A stretch of 36,300 nt of DNA, taken from positions 1 to 36,300 of the forward strand of contig CAKPRA010000015.1 of assembly GCA_934180065.1 (NCBI GenBank), written 5' to 3'. This DNA is from an uncultured Clostridia bacterium. GTDB taxonomy: Bacteria > Bacillota > Clostridia > TANB77 > CAG-508. Position numbers and translations under genes: made by a program. Below the pieces are notes generated by a model. It had not been told where the DNA came from. It searched no databases and worked only from the letters and a program-made list of their open reading frames with translations. This document shows, piece after piece, positions 22,395 to 31,974 of the stretch (the first letter of the stretch is position 1; each line of letters starts with the position of its first letter).

Positions 22395-24548
22395 TTAACT
22401 ATCTAATACGATTTCAAAAGAAACCCTTCTTAAATCTTTATTAGCCTCTATAACTCTAATTCTTACTTTTTGCCCTATCTTATATACCTTATTTGTTATC
22501 TCACCAATTAACAATTTTCGATCTTGATCATATATAAAATACTCATTTCCCAGATTCTCAAATCTAATTAATCCTTCAACAGTATTTTCTAGCTCTACAA
22601 ACATTCCAAAAGATGTTATGCTTGAAACAATCCCATCATATTCTTCGCCAACTTTACTTTGCATAAATTCAGCTTTTTTTATATCTTCACTATCACGCTC
22701 AACTTTCTGAGCAATTTTTTCTCGTTCAGAAGATTGCTCTGCATAATTGACTGATTGCTCAAAATATTTATTTAAAACTGTATCTTCTAAAAGATAATTA
22801 TTATCAATATATTTTGTAATTATTCTATGAATATATAAATCTGGATATCTTCTTATAGGTGATGTAAAATGACAATAATATTTGCTTGCAATTCCAAAAT
22901 GACCTTTATTAGTACTTTCATATCTTGCCACTTTTAAAGTCCTTAATATTAAATTTGAAACAACTCTTTCTTCAGGAGTTCCTTTAATTTTTTCTAATAT
23001 ATCCGCAAAAGCTTTTGGGTGAATATTATCTTTATTATATTTTACTTTATATCCCAAATTAAATAAAAATTTATTTAATTCATCTATTTTATCTGGATCT
23101 GGACATTCATGAACCCTATATATAAAAGGTGCCTCTAGCCAATAAAACTTCTCGGCAACTACTTCATTGGCTATAAGCATAAATTGCTCAATAATTTCAT
23201 TTGCAAAATTAATTTCGTATTTTTTTACATCTATTGCAACTCCATTTTCATCCAAAATAATTTTGCTTTCTGGAACATCTAAATCTAAAGAGCCTTCTTT
23301 TTTTCTTTTTTCTTTTAATATTTCAGCAAGTTCAGCCATATACTTAAAATTGTTTAAATATTGCATATATGGTTTAATGATTTCCAATTCATCATTTGAA
23401 GTTTCTTTTTTATTTATATAATTTATTATTTTAAAAACATTTGTATATGACATTCTTTCTTTTACATTAATTACTGATTTTTGTATATCTGAAGATATTA
23501 CTTTTCCGGATTTGTTAATTTCCATAATAACTGATAAAGACAATCTATCTTCTTTCGCATTCAAACTACAAATTCCATTTGATAATTCTTTCGGTAACAT
23601 TGGTATAACTCTATCCATCATATAAATACTAGTTCCTCTGAAAACTGCTTCTTTATCTAAATTAGATCCTTCTTTTACATAATGACTAACATCTGCAATA
23701 CTAACAATTAAAGTATATGTACCTGAATCATTTTTTTCCACACAAACAGCATCATCTAAATCTTTTGCATCTTCTCCATCAATAGTAAATAGAGTTTTAG
23801 CTCTTAAGTCTAATCTGCCTTTTAGCTCTTTTTCAGATATCTTTGTACTAATAGATCTTGCTTCTGATAATACATTTTCAGGAAATTCATTTGGTATGTC
23901 ATATTCCTTTATTAATGACAACATATCAACTCCTGCCATATCAATATTTCCAATAACTTCTACAATTTTTCCCTCAGCCTTTTTATCTTTTTCTGGATAC
24001 TTGGTTATTTTAACAACTACTTTTTCTCGTTTTTTTGCATTACCAAAATTCTTTTTTGATATAAATATATCAGTTCCAAATTTTTTATCATCTGGAATAA
24101 CAAATCCGAAATTCTTGCTTGGTTCAAATATTCCAACTATTGTATCTTTAGCTCTTTTCAATATTTTTACAACTTTACCTTCTATATGAGAGCCGCTTTT
24201 TTCTTGTTCTATTATTTCTACAACAACCTCGTCACCATTTAAGGCTGTATTTGTATTTTTTCCAGCTACATATATTTCATATTCTTCGTTATCACATTTT
24301 ACAAAGGCAAATCCTCTTTCATTTATTGAAATTATTCCTTTTTTATATTTTTTATCATCAGCCAAAGAATATTTTCCTTTTTTATTCACTATAATTTTAT
24401 ATTCAGAAACTAATGATTTTAGTATATTAATAAATTCTGCATAATCATCTTTTGGTACGCCCATTAATGTTGCAATCTCTTTTGCTTTCATTGGGACATA
24501 TGTTTCGTGTGATATAAATCCTAATACTTTTTCTTTTTGACTTTCCAT
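22395..24548 (-). CDS. rnr: Ribonuclease R
   Basis: A processive 3'-5' exoribonuclease of the RNase II/R family, degrading structured RNA and acting in trans-translation. 717 aa: N-terminal winged helix (about 1-62), two cold-shock OB domains (about 68-200), RNB domain (about 245-575) with TIDGEDAKDLDDAV holding the metal-binding D257, D263, D265 and D266, and C-terminal S1 domain (about 630-715) with GEEYDGIVSSITSFGMFVELEN. The lysine-rich tail of longer RNase R proteins is missing. The start at 24548 lacks a clear Shine-Dalgarno (only AAGAAAA). secG lies 173 bases upstream with a strong hairpin between. Confidence 0.95.
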   Translation of the reverse strand: MESQKEKVLGFISHETYVPMKAKEIATLMGVPKDDYAEFINILKSLVSEYKIIVNKKGKYSLADDKKYKKGIISINERGFAFVKCDNEEYEIYVAGKNTNTALNGDEVVVEIIEQEKSGSHIEGKVVKILKRAKDTIVGIFEPSKNFGFVIPDDKKFGTDIFISKKNFGNAKKREKVVVKITKYPEKDKKAEGKIVEVIGNIDMAGVDMLSLIKEYDIPNEFPENVLSEARSISTKISEKELKGRLDLRAKTLFTIDGEDAKDLDDAVCVEKNDSGTYTLIVSIADVSHYVKEGSNLDKEAVFRGTSIYMMDRVIPMLPKELSNGICSLNAKEDRLSLSVIMEINKSGKVISSDIQKSVINVKERMSYTNVFKIINYINKKETSNDELEIIKPYMQYLNNFKYMAELAEILKEKRKKEGSLDLDVPESKIILDENGVAIDVKKYEINFANEIIEQFMLIANEVVAEKFYWLEAPFIYRVHECPDPDKIDELNKFLFNLGYKVKYNKDNIHPKAFADILEKIKGTPEERVVSNLILRTLKVARYESTNKGHFGIASKYYCHFTSPIRRYPDLYIHRIITKYIDNNYLLEDTVLNKYFEQSVNYAEQSSEREKIAQKVERDSEDIKKAEFMQSKVGEEYDGIVSSITSFGMFVELENTVEGLIRFENLGNEYFIYDQDRKLLIGEITNKVYKIGQKVRIRVIEANKDLRRVSFEIVLDS

Positions 24549-24671
24549 TTTTCTTAATTTTATAACTAGAAAATTTAATTTTCTAATTATTTTCTCCTTG
24601 TATAATATTTATTTAGGTTTTTAAAAGGCTACCTATAAACCTTGTAAATATTATTTTATTATATTAAATAA

Positions 24672-24706
24672 TAATGGGGAATTACATAATTTGTAATTCC
24701 CCATTA
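24672..24706. terminator. Hairpin between secG and rnr
   Basis: A perfect 15-bp stem (24672-24686 with 24692-24706) including GGGG/CCCC and a 5-base loop, in the 173-base gap after the secG stop. T content after the stem is moderate on both strands. It is likely a terminator or attenuator that limits read-through from secG into rnr. Confidence 0.6.
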
Positions 24707-24721
24707 TATTTTATATACTAT

Positions 24722-24970
24722 TTACACTAACAATATAAAACTTAATCCTACAGTTGCTACTGCAAAAAGGATACTTAATATTGCTGTTGCTTTTTTTAAT
24801 GCACCATCTTTTGTTCTACCCTTATTTTTTTCATAAAAGTTATTGGTTGTAGAACCTGTGATTGCTCCCGAAGCACCTTGGCTATCTTTTGCCTGTACTG
24901 TTGCTAATATAATCAAAACTATACAAATTATTATATACAATGCAATTGCTATATTTTTTAATACTGTCAT
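24722..24970 (-). CDS. secG: Preprotein translocase subunit SecG
   Basis: A small subunit of the SecYEG channel that assists SecA-driven export. 82 aa with two membrane helices (about 5-25 and 61-81) joined by a polar loop containing DSQGASGAITG and TTNNFYEKNKGRTKDGALKK, the family signature of a GxxG-rich loop before helix 2. Length is typical (75-85). GGGAG precedes the ATG. secG-rnr order is the common one in Firmicutes, but smpB, usually next, is at 1306-1743. Confidence 0.92.
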   Translation of the reverse strand: MTVLKNIAIALYIIICIVLIILATVQAKDSQGASGAITGSTTNNFYEKNKGRTKDGALKKATAILSILFAVATVGLSFILLV

Positions 24971-25046
24971 ATTTCTCCCTCATTTCATAAAATTCTCTTT
25001 TGTCATGTATCATTTTACCATATGATTTTTTGAATTGCAATTATTT

Positions 25047-26366
25047 TTATGCAGTTTCTTCTTTTTTATTTGTTGTTTTCCTTTTTATAGTATTTTTATC
25101 ATCAATTTTTCTATTTTCGTCTATTGTTATTATTGGTTTTGAATTTCTTTCTATAGTTTCTTTGGTTATTAGACATTTTACTATTTTAGGGTTTGATGGT
25201 ATTTCAAACATTATATCTCTCATAATATCTTCCAAAATGGATCTTAAACCTCTTGCTCCTGTTTTTCTTTCTATTGCTTTATCAACTATCGCTTCTAATG
25301 CTTCATTTTCAAATTCAAGCTCTACATTATCCATTTCAAATAATCTTTTATATTGCTTTATTAAAGAATTCTTTGGTTTTGTTATTATGTCTAATAATGC
25401 TTTCTTATCTAAAGCTTTCAATGTTGCAACAATAGGTAGTCTTCCAACAAATTCAGGTATTAGACCAAATTTTAATAAGTCTTGTGGTAATAAATCCTTT
25501 AATACTTCATCATCATCTCTTTTAATCTCTTCAAAATTCGTACCAAATCCAATTGATTTTTTACCAGTTCTATCTTTTATCAAATTTTCTAGTCCTTCAA
25601 AAGCACCTCCACATATAAATAATATATTTTCTGTTCTAATTTGTATAAACTCTTGATGTGGATGTTTTCTTCCTCCTTGTGGAGGTACAGAAGCAACAGT
25701 ACCTTCAACTATTTTCAATAATGCTTGTTGTACTCCCTCTCCACTTACATCTCTTGTTATTGATGGGTTTTCAGATTTTCTTGTTATTTTATCTATCTCA
25801 TCTATATATATAATTCCTTTTTCCGCTTTTTCAACATCATAATCAGCTGCTTGAATTAATTTTAATAATATATTTTCTACATCTTCTCCAACATATCCTG
25901 CCTCTGTTAATGTTGTAGCATCAGCTATAGCAAATGGCACTTTTAGAATTTTAGCCAAAGTTTGTGCTAATAGAGTCTTTCCACATCCTGTTGGACCTAG
26001 TAATAATACATTACTTTTTTGTATTTCTACATCGTTTTTCAATTCTTTATTTCTTTCAGAATTACTAATTCTTTTATAATGATTGTATACAGCAACCGAT
26101 AATGTTTTTTTAGCTTCATCTTGACCTATAACATAATCATCTAGTATAGCCTTAATTTCTGCTGGAGTTGGTAGTTTTTCATCTTCTTTTAATGCATATT
26201 CTATATCATCTTCATATATTTCGTCTTCTAGGATATTATTGCAGGCTTTTATACATTCATCACATATAAAAACACCTGGACCAGCTATTAATTTTTCTAC
26301 AGCATTTTGAGTCTTTCCACAAAATGAGCATTTTACATTATTATTATTTTTATTACTATTTGACAT
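25047..26366 (-). CDS. clpX: ATP-dependent Clp protease ATP-binding subunit ClpX
   Basis: An AAA+ unfoldase that feeds substrates, including SsrA-tagged proteins, into ClpP. 439 aa: zinc-binding domain with C13, C16, C35, C38; Walker A GPTGCGKT (124-131); pore loop GYVG (157-160); Walker B IIYIDE (185-190); RKH loop (GGRKHPH); the ClpP-binding IGF loop (SIGFG); sensor 2 GARGLRS. The C-terminal tail is charged and 20 or so residues longer than average. GGAGG precedes the ATG. It starts 23 bases after the clpP stop and is surely co-transcribed with it. Confidence 0.97.
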   Translation of the reverse strand: MSNSNKNNNNVKCSFCGKTQNAVEKLIAGPGVFICDECIKACNNILEDEIYEDDIEYALKEDEKLPTPAEIKAILDDYVIGQDEAKKTLSVAVYNHYKRISNSERNKELKNDVEIQKSNVLLLGPTGCGKTLLAQTLAKILKVPFAIADATTLTEAGYVGEDVENILLKLIQAADYDVEKAEKGIIYIDEIDKITRKSENPSITRDVSGEGVQQALLKIVEGTVASVPPQGGRKHPHQEFIQIRTENILFICGGAFEGLENLIKDRTGKKSIGFGTNFEEIKRDDDEVLKDLLPQDLLKFGLIPEFVGRLPIVATLKALDKKALLDIITKPKNSLIKQYKRLFEMDNVELEFENEALEAIVDKAIERKTGARGLRSILEDIMRDIMFEIPSNPKIVKCLITKETIERNSKPIITIDENRKIDDKNTIKRKTTNKKEETA

Positions 26367-26389
26367 GATACCTCCTAAAATTATAGATT

Positions 26390-26995
26390 TTAAACTCTCT
26401 TATCTAATATACCATCAATTAATCCATATTTTAGTGCTTCCTCTGCAGTCATGTAATTATCTCTTTCTGTATCTTTTTGAATTGTTTCTAAGCTTTGACC
26501 AGTTCTCTCACTCAATAATTTGTTTAATTTATCCCTAGTTTTTACCATATGATCTGCATGTATTTTTATCTCTGTTGTTTGTCCTGAAAGACCTCCTCCG
26601 CCTATTAATGGTTGATGTATTAATATTTCTGAATTTGGTGTTGCAAATCTTTTTCCTTTTTCTCCTGAAGCTAATAACACAGCCCCCATACTTGCAGCCA
26701 TTCCAACACATATTGTAGAAACTGGGCATTTTATATAATTCATAGTATCTACAATTCCCATACCATCTGTTATAGAGCCACCTGGGCTATTGATATATAA
26801 AAATATCTCTTTTTCTGGATCTTCAGACTCTAAAAATAATAACTGTGCAATTACTAAACCTGCTGACGCACTATTTACATCTTCTCCTAAGAAGATAATT
26901 CTATCTTTTAATAATCTTGAGAAAATATCATAAGATCTTTCTCCTTTAGATGTTTGTTCAACAACATATGGAACTAAACTATTTTTTTCTAGCAT
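26390..26995 (-). CDS. clpP: ATP-dependent Clp protease proteolytic subunit ClpP
   Basis: The tetradecameric serine peptidase partner of ClpX. 201 aa with the catalytic triad visible: S102 (GMAASMGA), H127 (LIHQP), D175 (KDTERD). It also has the oligomerisation helix and the N-terminal LVPYVVEQ loop. Length normal (about 195-200). AGGAGG precedes the ATG. Its own promoter at 27026-27054 and a terminator after tig show it can be transcribed apart from tig. Confidence 0.97.
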   Translation of the reverse strand: MLEKNSLVPYVVEQTSKGERSYDIFSRLLKDRIIFLGEDVNSASAGLVIAQLLFLESEDPEKEIFLYINSPGGSITDGMGIVDTMNYIKCPVSTICVGMAASMGAVLLASGEKGKRFATPNSEILIHQPLIGGGGLSGQTTEIKIHADHMVKTRDKLNKLLSERTGQSLETIQKDTERDNYMTAEEALKYGLIDGILDKRV

Positions 26996-27025
26996 ATTTT
27001 GCCTCCTTGTTAATTAATTATATGA

Positions 27026-27054
27026 ATTTTATAATATAACTGTTTATTTTTCAA
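27026..27054 (-). promoter_or_regulatory. Promoter of clpP-clpX
   Basis: Minus-strand TTGAAA (27049-27054) and TAAAAT (27026-27031), spacer 17. It sits between the tig terminator and clpP. No CtsR-type heptad repeat was recognised around it. Confidence 0.5.
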
Positions 27055-27074
27055 TAGATAAATTTAAGTATTTA

Positions 27075-27122
27075 CAAAAAAGTTAGAGACATAATACAAT
27101 AATAAAATTTTGCCTCTAACTT
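27075..27122 (-). terminator. Terminator of tig
   Basis: On the minus strand AAGTTAGAG (27114-27122) pairs with CTCTAACTT (27080-27088) and is followed by TTTTTG. The loop is long (about 25 bases). It lies just beyond the tig stop. Confidence 0.7.
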
Positions 27123-27129
27123 TCTTCAT

Positions 27130-28461
27130 TTATTTCTCTGTTTTTTCTGCCTTATTTTCTTTTTCAGATTTTTTTGCTTCACTAATCTTTGCATTATCTA
27201 CTATAAATTGTATTGCCTTTTCTGTAGTTATATTATTTTTTAAGTAATCTTTTAGATTTTCGTTATTTAATAACTCTTCTTCTTTTTTACCATAATTTGC
27301 AGCCATTTCTTTGATTTTTTCTTCTATTTCTGCATCTGTAGCTTCGATTTTTTCTGCTTTAACTATTGCTTCAAGAACCAATCTTGTTTTTACAGATTCA
27401 GCAGCTTGGCTTTCATATTCTTTTCTCATATCATCTTCTGATTTATTTAACATTTTTAAATATTGCTCTAAATTTAAACCTTGATATGCTAATCTACCAT
27501 CAATCTCTTTTAATATATTATCTATTTCAGTTTCTATCATTCCTGATGGAATATCTATTGTTGTATTTTCACTTACAGCTTTTATTGCTGATTCTTCTAA
27601 TTGATATTTAGCTTGATTTTTCTTTTCTTCAACTAATTTTTCTTTTATACTTGCTTTTAGCTCTTTTAATGTATCAAATTCGCTTACATCTTTGGCAAAT
27701 TCATCATCAATAGCTGGTAATTCTTTAACTTTAATTTCATGTAATTTTACTTTGAAAGTAGCATCTTTTCCAGCTAATTCTTTTGAAAAATATTCTTCTG
27801 GGAATTTAACATTAATATCTTTTTCTTCATTTATTTTCATTCCAATTACTTGATCTTCAAATCCTGGAATAAATGTTTTGCTACCTATTTCTAATTCATG
27901 CTTCTCAGCTTTTCCACCTTCAAAAGCTACTCCATCAACAAATCCTTCGAAATCAATTACAGCAATATCTTTATTTTTTACAGCTCTATCTTCTACTGTT
28001 ACTAATCTTGAATTCTTTTCAGCCATACGTTCTAATTCTTTTTTTACATCTGCTGCCATTACAGAAACATCACTTTTTTCTAATTCAATACCTTTGTATT
28101 TTCCTAATTTAACTTCTGGTTTTGTTTGTACAATTGCTGTAAAAATTAAATCTTTTCCTTTTTCCATTTGAGTTATTTCTATTTCTGGTCTACTTACAGC
28201 ATCTATATTGTTTGCTTTTAATTCATCTTCATATATTTCAGGTACAATTTCATTAAATGTATCTTCATAGAATATAGATGCTCCATATGTTTTTTCAATT
28301 AAAGACATGGGTGCTTTTCCTTTTCTAAATCCTGGAATGCTAAAGTATTTTGCTGTTTTAGCATATACTTTCTTCATTCCTTCATCAAATTTTTCAGCTT
28401 CCACTGTAAAAGTTAATTTTACTTCATTTGTTTTATCTGTCTTTTCTACTTTAATACTCAT
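27130..28461 (-). CDS. tig: Trigger factor (ribosome-bound chaperone)
   Basis: Binds near the ribosome exit tunnel and shields nascent chains. 443 aa: ribosome-binding domain with the signature GFRKGKAP (44-51), FKBP-type peptidyl-prolyl isomerase domain (about 160-245, DIAVIDFEGFVDG, FIPGFEDQVIGM), and the long helical C-terminal domain with the AxxY...LAYQGLNLEQYL segment. The extreme C-terminus is Lys/Glu-rich. tig-clpP-clpX is the standard order. The promoter at 28500-28527 serves it. A Shine-Dalgarno GAAAGGATG precedes the ATG. Confidence 0.96.
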   Translation of the reverse strand: MSIKVEKTDKTNEVKLTFTVEAEKFDEGMKKVYAKTAKYFSIPGFRKGKAPMSLIEKTYGASIFYEDTFNEIVPEIYEDELKANNIDAVSRPEIEITQMEKGKDLIFTAIVQTKPEVKLGKYKGIELEKSDVSVMAADVKKELERMAEKNSRLVTVEDRAVKNKDIAVIDFEGFVDGVAFEGGKAEKHELEIGSKTFIPGFEDQVIGMKINEEKDINVKFPEEYFSKELAGKDATFKVKLHEIKVKELPAIDDEFAKDVSEFDTLKELKASIKEKLVEEKKNQAKYQLEESAIKAVSENTTIDIPSGMIETEIDNILKEIDGRLAYQGLNLEQYLKMLNKSEDDMRKEYESQAAESVKTRLVLEAIVKAEKIEATDAEIEEKIKEMAANYGKKEEELLNNENLKDYLKNNITTEKAIQFIVDNAKISEAKKSEKENKAEKTEK

Positions 28462-28499
28462 TACTATTCATCCTTTCAATCTCTAAAACTAGCTTTCTC

Positions 28500-28527
28500 A
28501 TTATAACACATTTTTCCAATTTTGCAA
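28500..28527 (-). promoter_or_regulatory. Promoter of tig
   Basis: Minus-strand TTGCAA (28522-28527) and perfect TATAAT (28500-28505), spacer 16. The leader to the ATG is about 30 bases. Confidence 0.6.
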
Positions 28528-28564
28528 TACCAAGTTTTTTATTTTATTTGTTTTTAAATATTTT

Positions 28565-29476
28565 TTACATGTTATCAGATATTTTTTCCATATCTTTAAT
28601 TAATATCTTCATTTTTTCTTCAAGAATTTTATTAATGCTTATATCATGTTTTAAATCTGAAAATACATCTATAATATGAATTTTATATTTGTTATAACTT
28701 TTACTTATTTCATTTATAAAATTACCTTTTTTGTAGTTTTCTATTGTTAGAGGCTCACTTACAACAATTTCAAGTTTTGATTTTTCTATTTTAGCAATTT
28801 CTTTAATTAAATCATCTAATTGATCATAATAATTATTATAATTTATATATAATAATACTTTTTTTGATTTGAAAGCCTTTTCTATTTCTTTCCTAATTTT
28901 TATATATGTTTTTATATCTTTAAGCTCATTATCTTTTAATATTTTTTTTACTGATATCTTTATAAAATTCAATTTAGATTTTGAACTTTCTTGTATTATT
29001 TCTTCATCAATGTCATTATCGAAATAAATAACATTAACTTTATCTATCTTATCATTTGTCCATTCGAAAATTTCTTTTTTATCATCAACCTCTGATTTTT
29101 CTTTGCTTTTTTTAAAGTCATTTTTTATAAAAAACAATTCATATCTTTTATTTTCTTCATTCATATCTATATATAACTTGTCAAACATTTTCTTTCCAGC
29201 ATCTATTAACATGCTCCCAATGCCTTCATTTCTTATATTTTTATCAACATATATAAGCTTTATTTCTTTATTCTTGTCAATACTTATAAATCCTTCTATA
29301 ATATCCTCTTCTGTATATAAAATAGTAGTACTATTTTTATCTAATAATTGATTTTCTGTTTCATTATATTTAATTGTTAAAACTTCGCTACTAACTTTTT
29401 TGTTATTAGCAATATACGCTCTTTTCCACAAATCCATTATAGTATCTATATTTGTATTTTTCATTTTTTTAAGCAC
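28565..29476 (-). CDS. GNAT-like N-terminal domain joined to an unrecognised C-terminal domain
   Basis: 303 aa from a GTG that follows AGAGGG by 6 bases. Residues 1-125 look like an N-acetyltransferase: an N-terminal helix (LWKRAYIAN), EGFISIDKNKEIKLIYVDKNIRNEGIG with the acetyl-CoA loop RNEGIG (82-87), and KRYELFFIKNDFKKS as the usual strand/helix end. Residues 148-303 form a second alpha/beta domain (VNVIYFDNDIDEEII, KVLLYINYNNYYDQLDDLIKEIAK, KLEIVVSEPLTIENYKKG, KIHIIDVFSD) that I do not recognise. It ends the M50-tsaD-phosphoesterase operon, 19 bases after the phosphoesterase. The substrate is unknown. Confidence 0.65.
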   Translation of the reverse strand: MLKKMKNTNIDTIMDLWKRAYIANNKKVSSEVLTIKYNETENQLLDKNSTTILYTEEDIIEGFISIDKNKEIKLIYVDKNIRNEGIGSMLIDAGKKMFDKLYIDMNEENKRYELFFIKNDFKKSKEKSEVDDKKEIFEWTNDKIDKVNVIYFDNDIDEEIIQESSKSKLNFIKISVKKILKDNELKDIKTYIKIRKEIEKAFKSKKVLLYINYNNYYDQLDDLIKEIAKIEKSKLEIVVSEPLTIENYKKGNFINEISKSYNKYKIHIIDVFSDLKHDISINKILEEKMKILIKDMEKISDNM

Positions 29477-29495
29477 ATATATCCCTCTTCCTATT

Positions 29496-30203
29496 TTAAC
29501 TGATTTTGACTAATTTGAAATCTAAATAATCTGCACTTACGAGGTTAAACTCTATTTCTCCCACTTCACCAGTTACAGCGTCTAAATGCGATTTTCCATG
29601 TAAATGTCCATAATAACATCTTCTAATATTATATTTTTTAAATATCTTATAGAATTCTAAATGATTATTCTCTAATAACACTGTTTTTACAATTGGCGGA
29701 TAATGCATAAATGCAATTATTTCTTTTTCCATTCCAAATTTTTCAATTGCGCTATTTATAGATAGCTCTAACCTCTGACTCTCTCTGTTTATCATTTTTT
29801 TACTATTTTCAGATTCTTGGAAAGACCACCCTCTTGTTCCTACAATTATTTTATTTTCAATTTCAAAAGAATTATTATATAGAAAATCTATAGTACAAAA
29901 ATCTTTTTCTTCTAAGTACTTTTTCATACTTGTTACAGTTGTCCACCAGTAATCATGATTTCCTTTTAATAAGATTTTCTTGCCAGGTAATTCATTCAAA
30001 TATTTGAAGTCCAAATATGTATCTTCTAAATGCATTGCCCATGAAAAATCACCAGGTAATATTACAGTATCATTTGCTTTAACTTTTTTTAGCCAATCTT
30101 CTTTTATTTTTAATTCATGATTTTCCCAATTTTTTCCAAATATATCCATTGGTTTATCTTGACTAAAAGACAAGTGTAAATCTCCTATTGTATATATTGA
30201 CAT
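29496..30203 (-). CDS. Metallophosphoesterase
   Basis: A calcineurin-like two-metal phosphoesterase. 235 aa with the full motif set: GDLHLSF (D8, H10), GDFSWAM (D52), GNHDYWW (N82, H83), MHYPP and GHLHG. The GNHDYWW and WSFQ..E features match the YkuE/YmdB-unrelated small cytosolic group often found beside housekeeping genes in clostridia. No signal peptide, so it is cytoplasmic. It follows tsaD by 11 bases and precedes the GNAT-like gene by 19, so it is in the same operon. Its physiological substrate cannot be told from sequence. Confidence 0.88.
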   Translation of the reverse strand: MSIYTIGDLHLSFSQDKPMDIFGKNWENHELKIKEDWLKKVKANDTVILPGDFSWAMHLEDTYLDFKYLNELPGKKILLKGNHDYWWTTVTSMKKYLEEKDFCTIDFLYNNSFEIENKIIVGTRGWSFQESENSKKMINRESQRLELSINSAIEKFGMEKEIIAFMHYPPIVKTVLLENNHLEFYKIFKKYNIRRCYYGHLHGKSHLDAVTGEVGEIEFNLVSADYLDFKLVKIS

Positions 30204-30214
30204 TATATTCTCCT

Positions 30215-31204
30215 TTATTCTAATTTTAAGTTAGGAACTGCATTTAATGTTAAATCTGATATTTTTCCATTTATAAATTCGTAATATCCTGCACTTGCGA
30301 TCATTGCAGCATTATCAGTACAAAGCTTTAATTCTGGATAATAAATCTCATAGCCATCATTTTTTAAATTTTCAAAGCTAGCTCTTATATAACTATTTGC
30401 TGATACTCCTCCTGCTAAAGCAATTTTATTTATATTTAAAATCTTAGCTGCTTCTAAAGTATTATTTATTAGCTCTTCAGTTACAGTTTTTTCAAAGCTT
30501 GCACATAAATCAGCTTTATTTACATCTGGATTTTTATGATGTAAGTTTATAACTGATGTTTTTATCCCACTAAAACTAAAGTCTAAATTCTCAAAATGGG
30601 TTTTTGGTAATACAATATTAGCATTTCCTTCTTTGGCTAAATTATCTACTTTTGGACCACCTGGATACCCCAGTCCAATAACCCTTGCAACTTTATCAAA
30701 TGCTTCACCTATTGCATCATCTCTTGTTTTTCCCATTATTTCAAAATCTTTATAATTTTTTATATGTACTAAATGTGTATGACCTCCAGATATTACTAAA
30801 CATAAAAATGGAGGTTTCAAATTTGGGTTTGTTATATAATTAGCAGCAATATGACCCTTAATATGATTTGTTCCTACTAATGGTTTGTTTATTGCATAAC
30901 TTAATGCTTTTGCATATGAAACACCTACTAATAATGCACCTACTAAACCTGGTCCATATGTGCATGCAATTGCATCTATATCATCAAATGTAACATTAGC
31001 TTCTTTCAATGCTTGTTTTGTTACATTTGATATGTTTTCCACATGCTTTCTTGAAGCAATTTCTGGAACTACACCTCCAAATTGCGTATGAATTGCAATT
31101 TGAGTATTAATTACATTTGAAAGTACGTTTCTTCCATTCTTTACTACAGCTACTGATGTTTCATCACAACTAGATTCTATTCCTAATATTGTTATATCTT
31201 TCAT
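30215..31204 (-). CDS. tsaD: tRNA N6-adenosine threonylcarbamoyltransferase TsaD
   Basis: Transfers the threonylcarbamoyl group to A37 of ANN-reading tRNAs, together with TsaB and TsaE. 329 aa of the ASKHA fold: GIESSCDETSVAVV at the N-terminus, metal-binding HIKGH (H114, H118), ISGGHTHLV, the phosphate segment GEAFDKVARVIGLGYPGGP and CTDNAAMIA near the C-terminus. Length is normal (about 335). tsaB and tsaE are not in the window. It starts 26 bases after the M50 protease gene. Confidence 0.96.
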   Translation of the reverse strand: MKDITILGIESSCDETSVAVVKNGRNVLSNVINTQIAIHTQFGGVVPEIASRKHVENISNVTKQALKEANVTFDDIDAIACTYGPGLVGALLVGVSYAKALSYAINKPLVGTNHIKGHIAANYITNPNLKPPFLCLVISGGHTHLVHIKNYKDFEIMGKTRDDAIGEAFDKVARVIGLGYPGGPKVDNLAKEGNANIVLPKTHFENLDFSFSGIKTSVINLHHKNPDVNKADLCASFEKTVTEELINNTLEAAKILNINKIALAGGVSANSYIRASFENLKNDGYEIYYPELKLCTDNAAMIASAGYYEFINGKISDLTLNAVPNLKLE

Positions 31205-31230
31205 TTTTTACCTTCTTTTACATTCTTCTT

Positions 31231-31974
31231 TTACATTGATATTTTAAATATAGCTCCAACTAAACTAATAAGGGCATTATATACGTCTACTATTGCTGGA
31301 GAAATAAATGTTCCTGCTAATCCAGTAATCCATAATACTAAAAATATTATATAAAATATCTGCTCATTGTTTTTAAACCACATATCTGCTTTATATGGTA
31401 AAAAACCGCTTAATACTTTTGAACCATCTAATGGTGGTAATGGAATTAAATTAAATAATCCTAAACCAATATTCATTAATATTATTGATTGTAATATAGC
31501 TATGATTATTCGTGCTGTATTATAGTTTACATTCATTAGGACATTAAATTTCACTAACAAAGCTGTAATAATTGAAAATATTATGGCTAATATAAAATTG
31601 GATACTGGTCCTGCCAAAGCAACAATTGCTTCAGCTTTTTTTATTGATATATTTTTATTAAAATTTCTAGAATCTATTTGTACAGGTTTTCCCCATCCAA
31701 ATCCAAGAAACAACAACATAAAAATTCCAATTGGATCTAGATGATTAAGTGGATTTAACGTCATTCTTCCTTGTAGTTTTGCGGTATCATCTCCTAGTTT
31801 GTACGCTGCAAATGCATGAGCATATTCATGAAATGTTATTGCTAATAAAACACCTGGTATACTAATTAACAAATTTAATAATAAAGATAAATCTGACATA
31901 TATCTAACAAGCATTGTACAAACACATATAGCTAAAATAATATAAATTATTTTTTTATTATTATAAAAAAACAT
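31231..31974 (-). CDS. Site-2 protease family membrane metalloprotease (M50)
   Basis: A membrane zinc protease of the FtsH-unrelated M50B type. 247 aa with about six membrane helices. The zinc site is HEYAH (H49, E50, H53) in helix 2 with the third ligand D183 in NLIPLPPLDG. Its compact form, without PDZ or CBS domains, is the common YwhC-like group in Firmicutes, which has no firmly known substrate. AAGGA precedes the ATG. It begins the operon with tsaD, phosphoesterase and GNAT-like genes; recN is 162 bases upstream and on the same strand. Confidence 0.92.
   Translation of the reverse strand: MFFYNNKKIIYIILAICVCTMLVRYMSDLSLLLNLLISIPGVLLAITFHEYAHAFAAYKLGDDTAKLQGRMTLNPLNHLDPIGIFMLLFLGFGWGKPVQIDSRNFNKNISIKKAEAIVALAGPVSNFILAIIFSIITALLVKFNVLMNVNYNTARIIIAILQSIILMNIGLGLFNLIPLPPLDGSKVLSGFLPYKADMWFKNNEQIFYIIFLVLWITGLAGTFISPAIVDVYNALISLVGAIFKISM

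Noticed and set aside
25000..25656. 218-aa plus-strand ORF opposite clpX
   Set aside because: Antisense of a certain gene; composition typical of a mirror frame.
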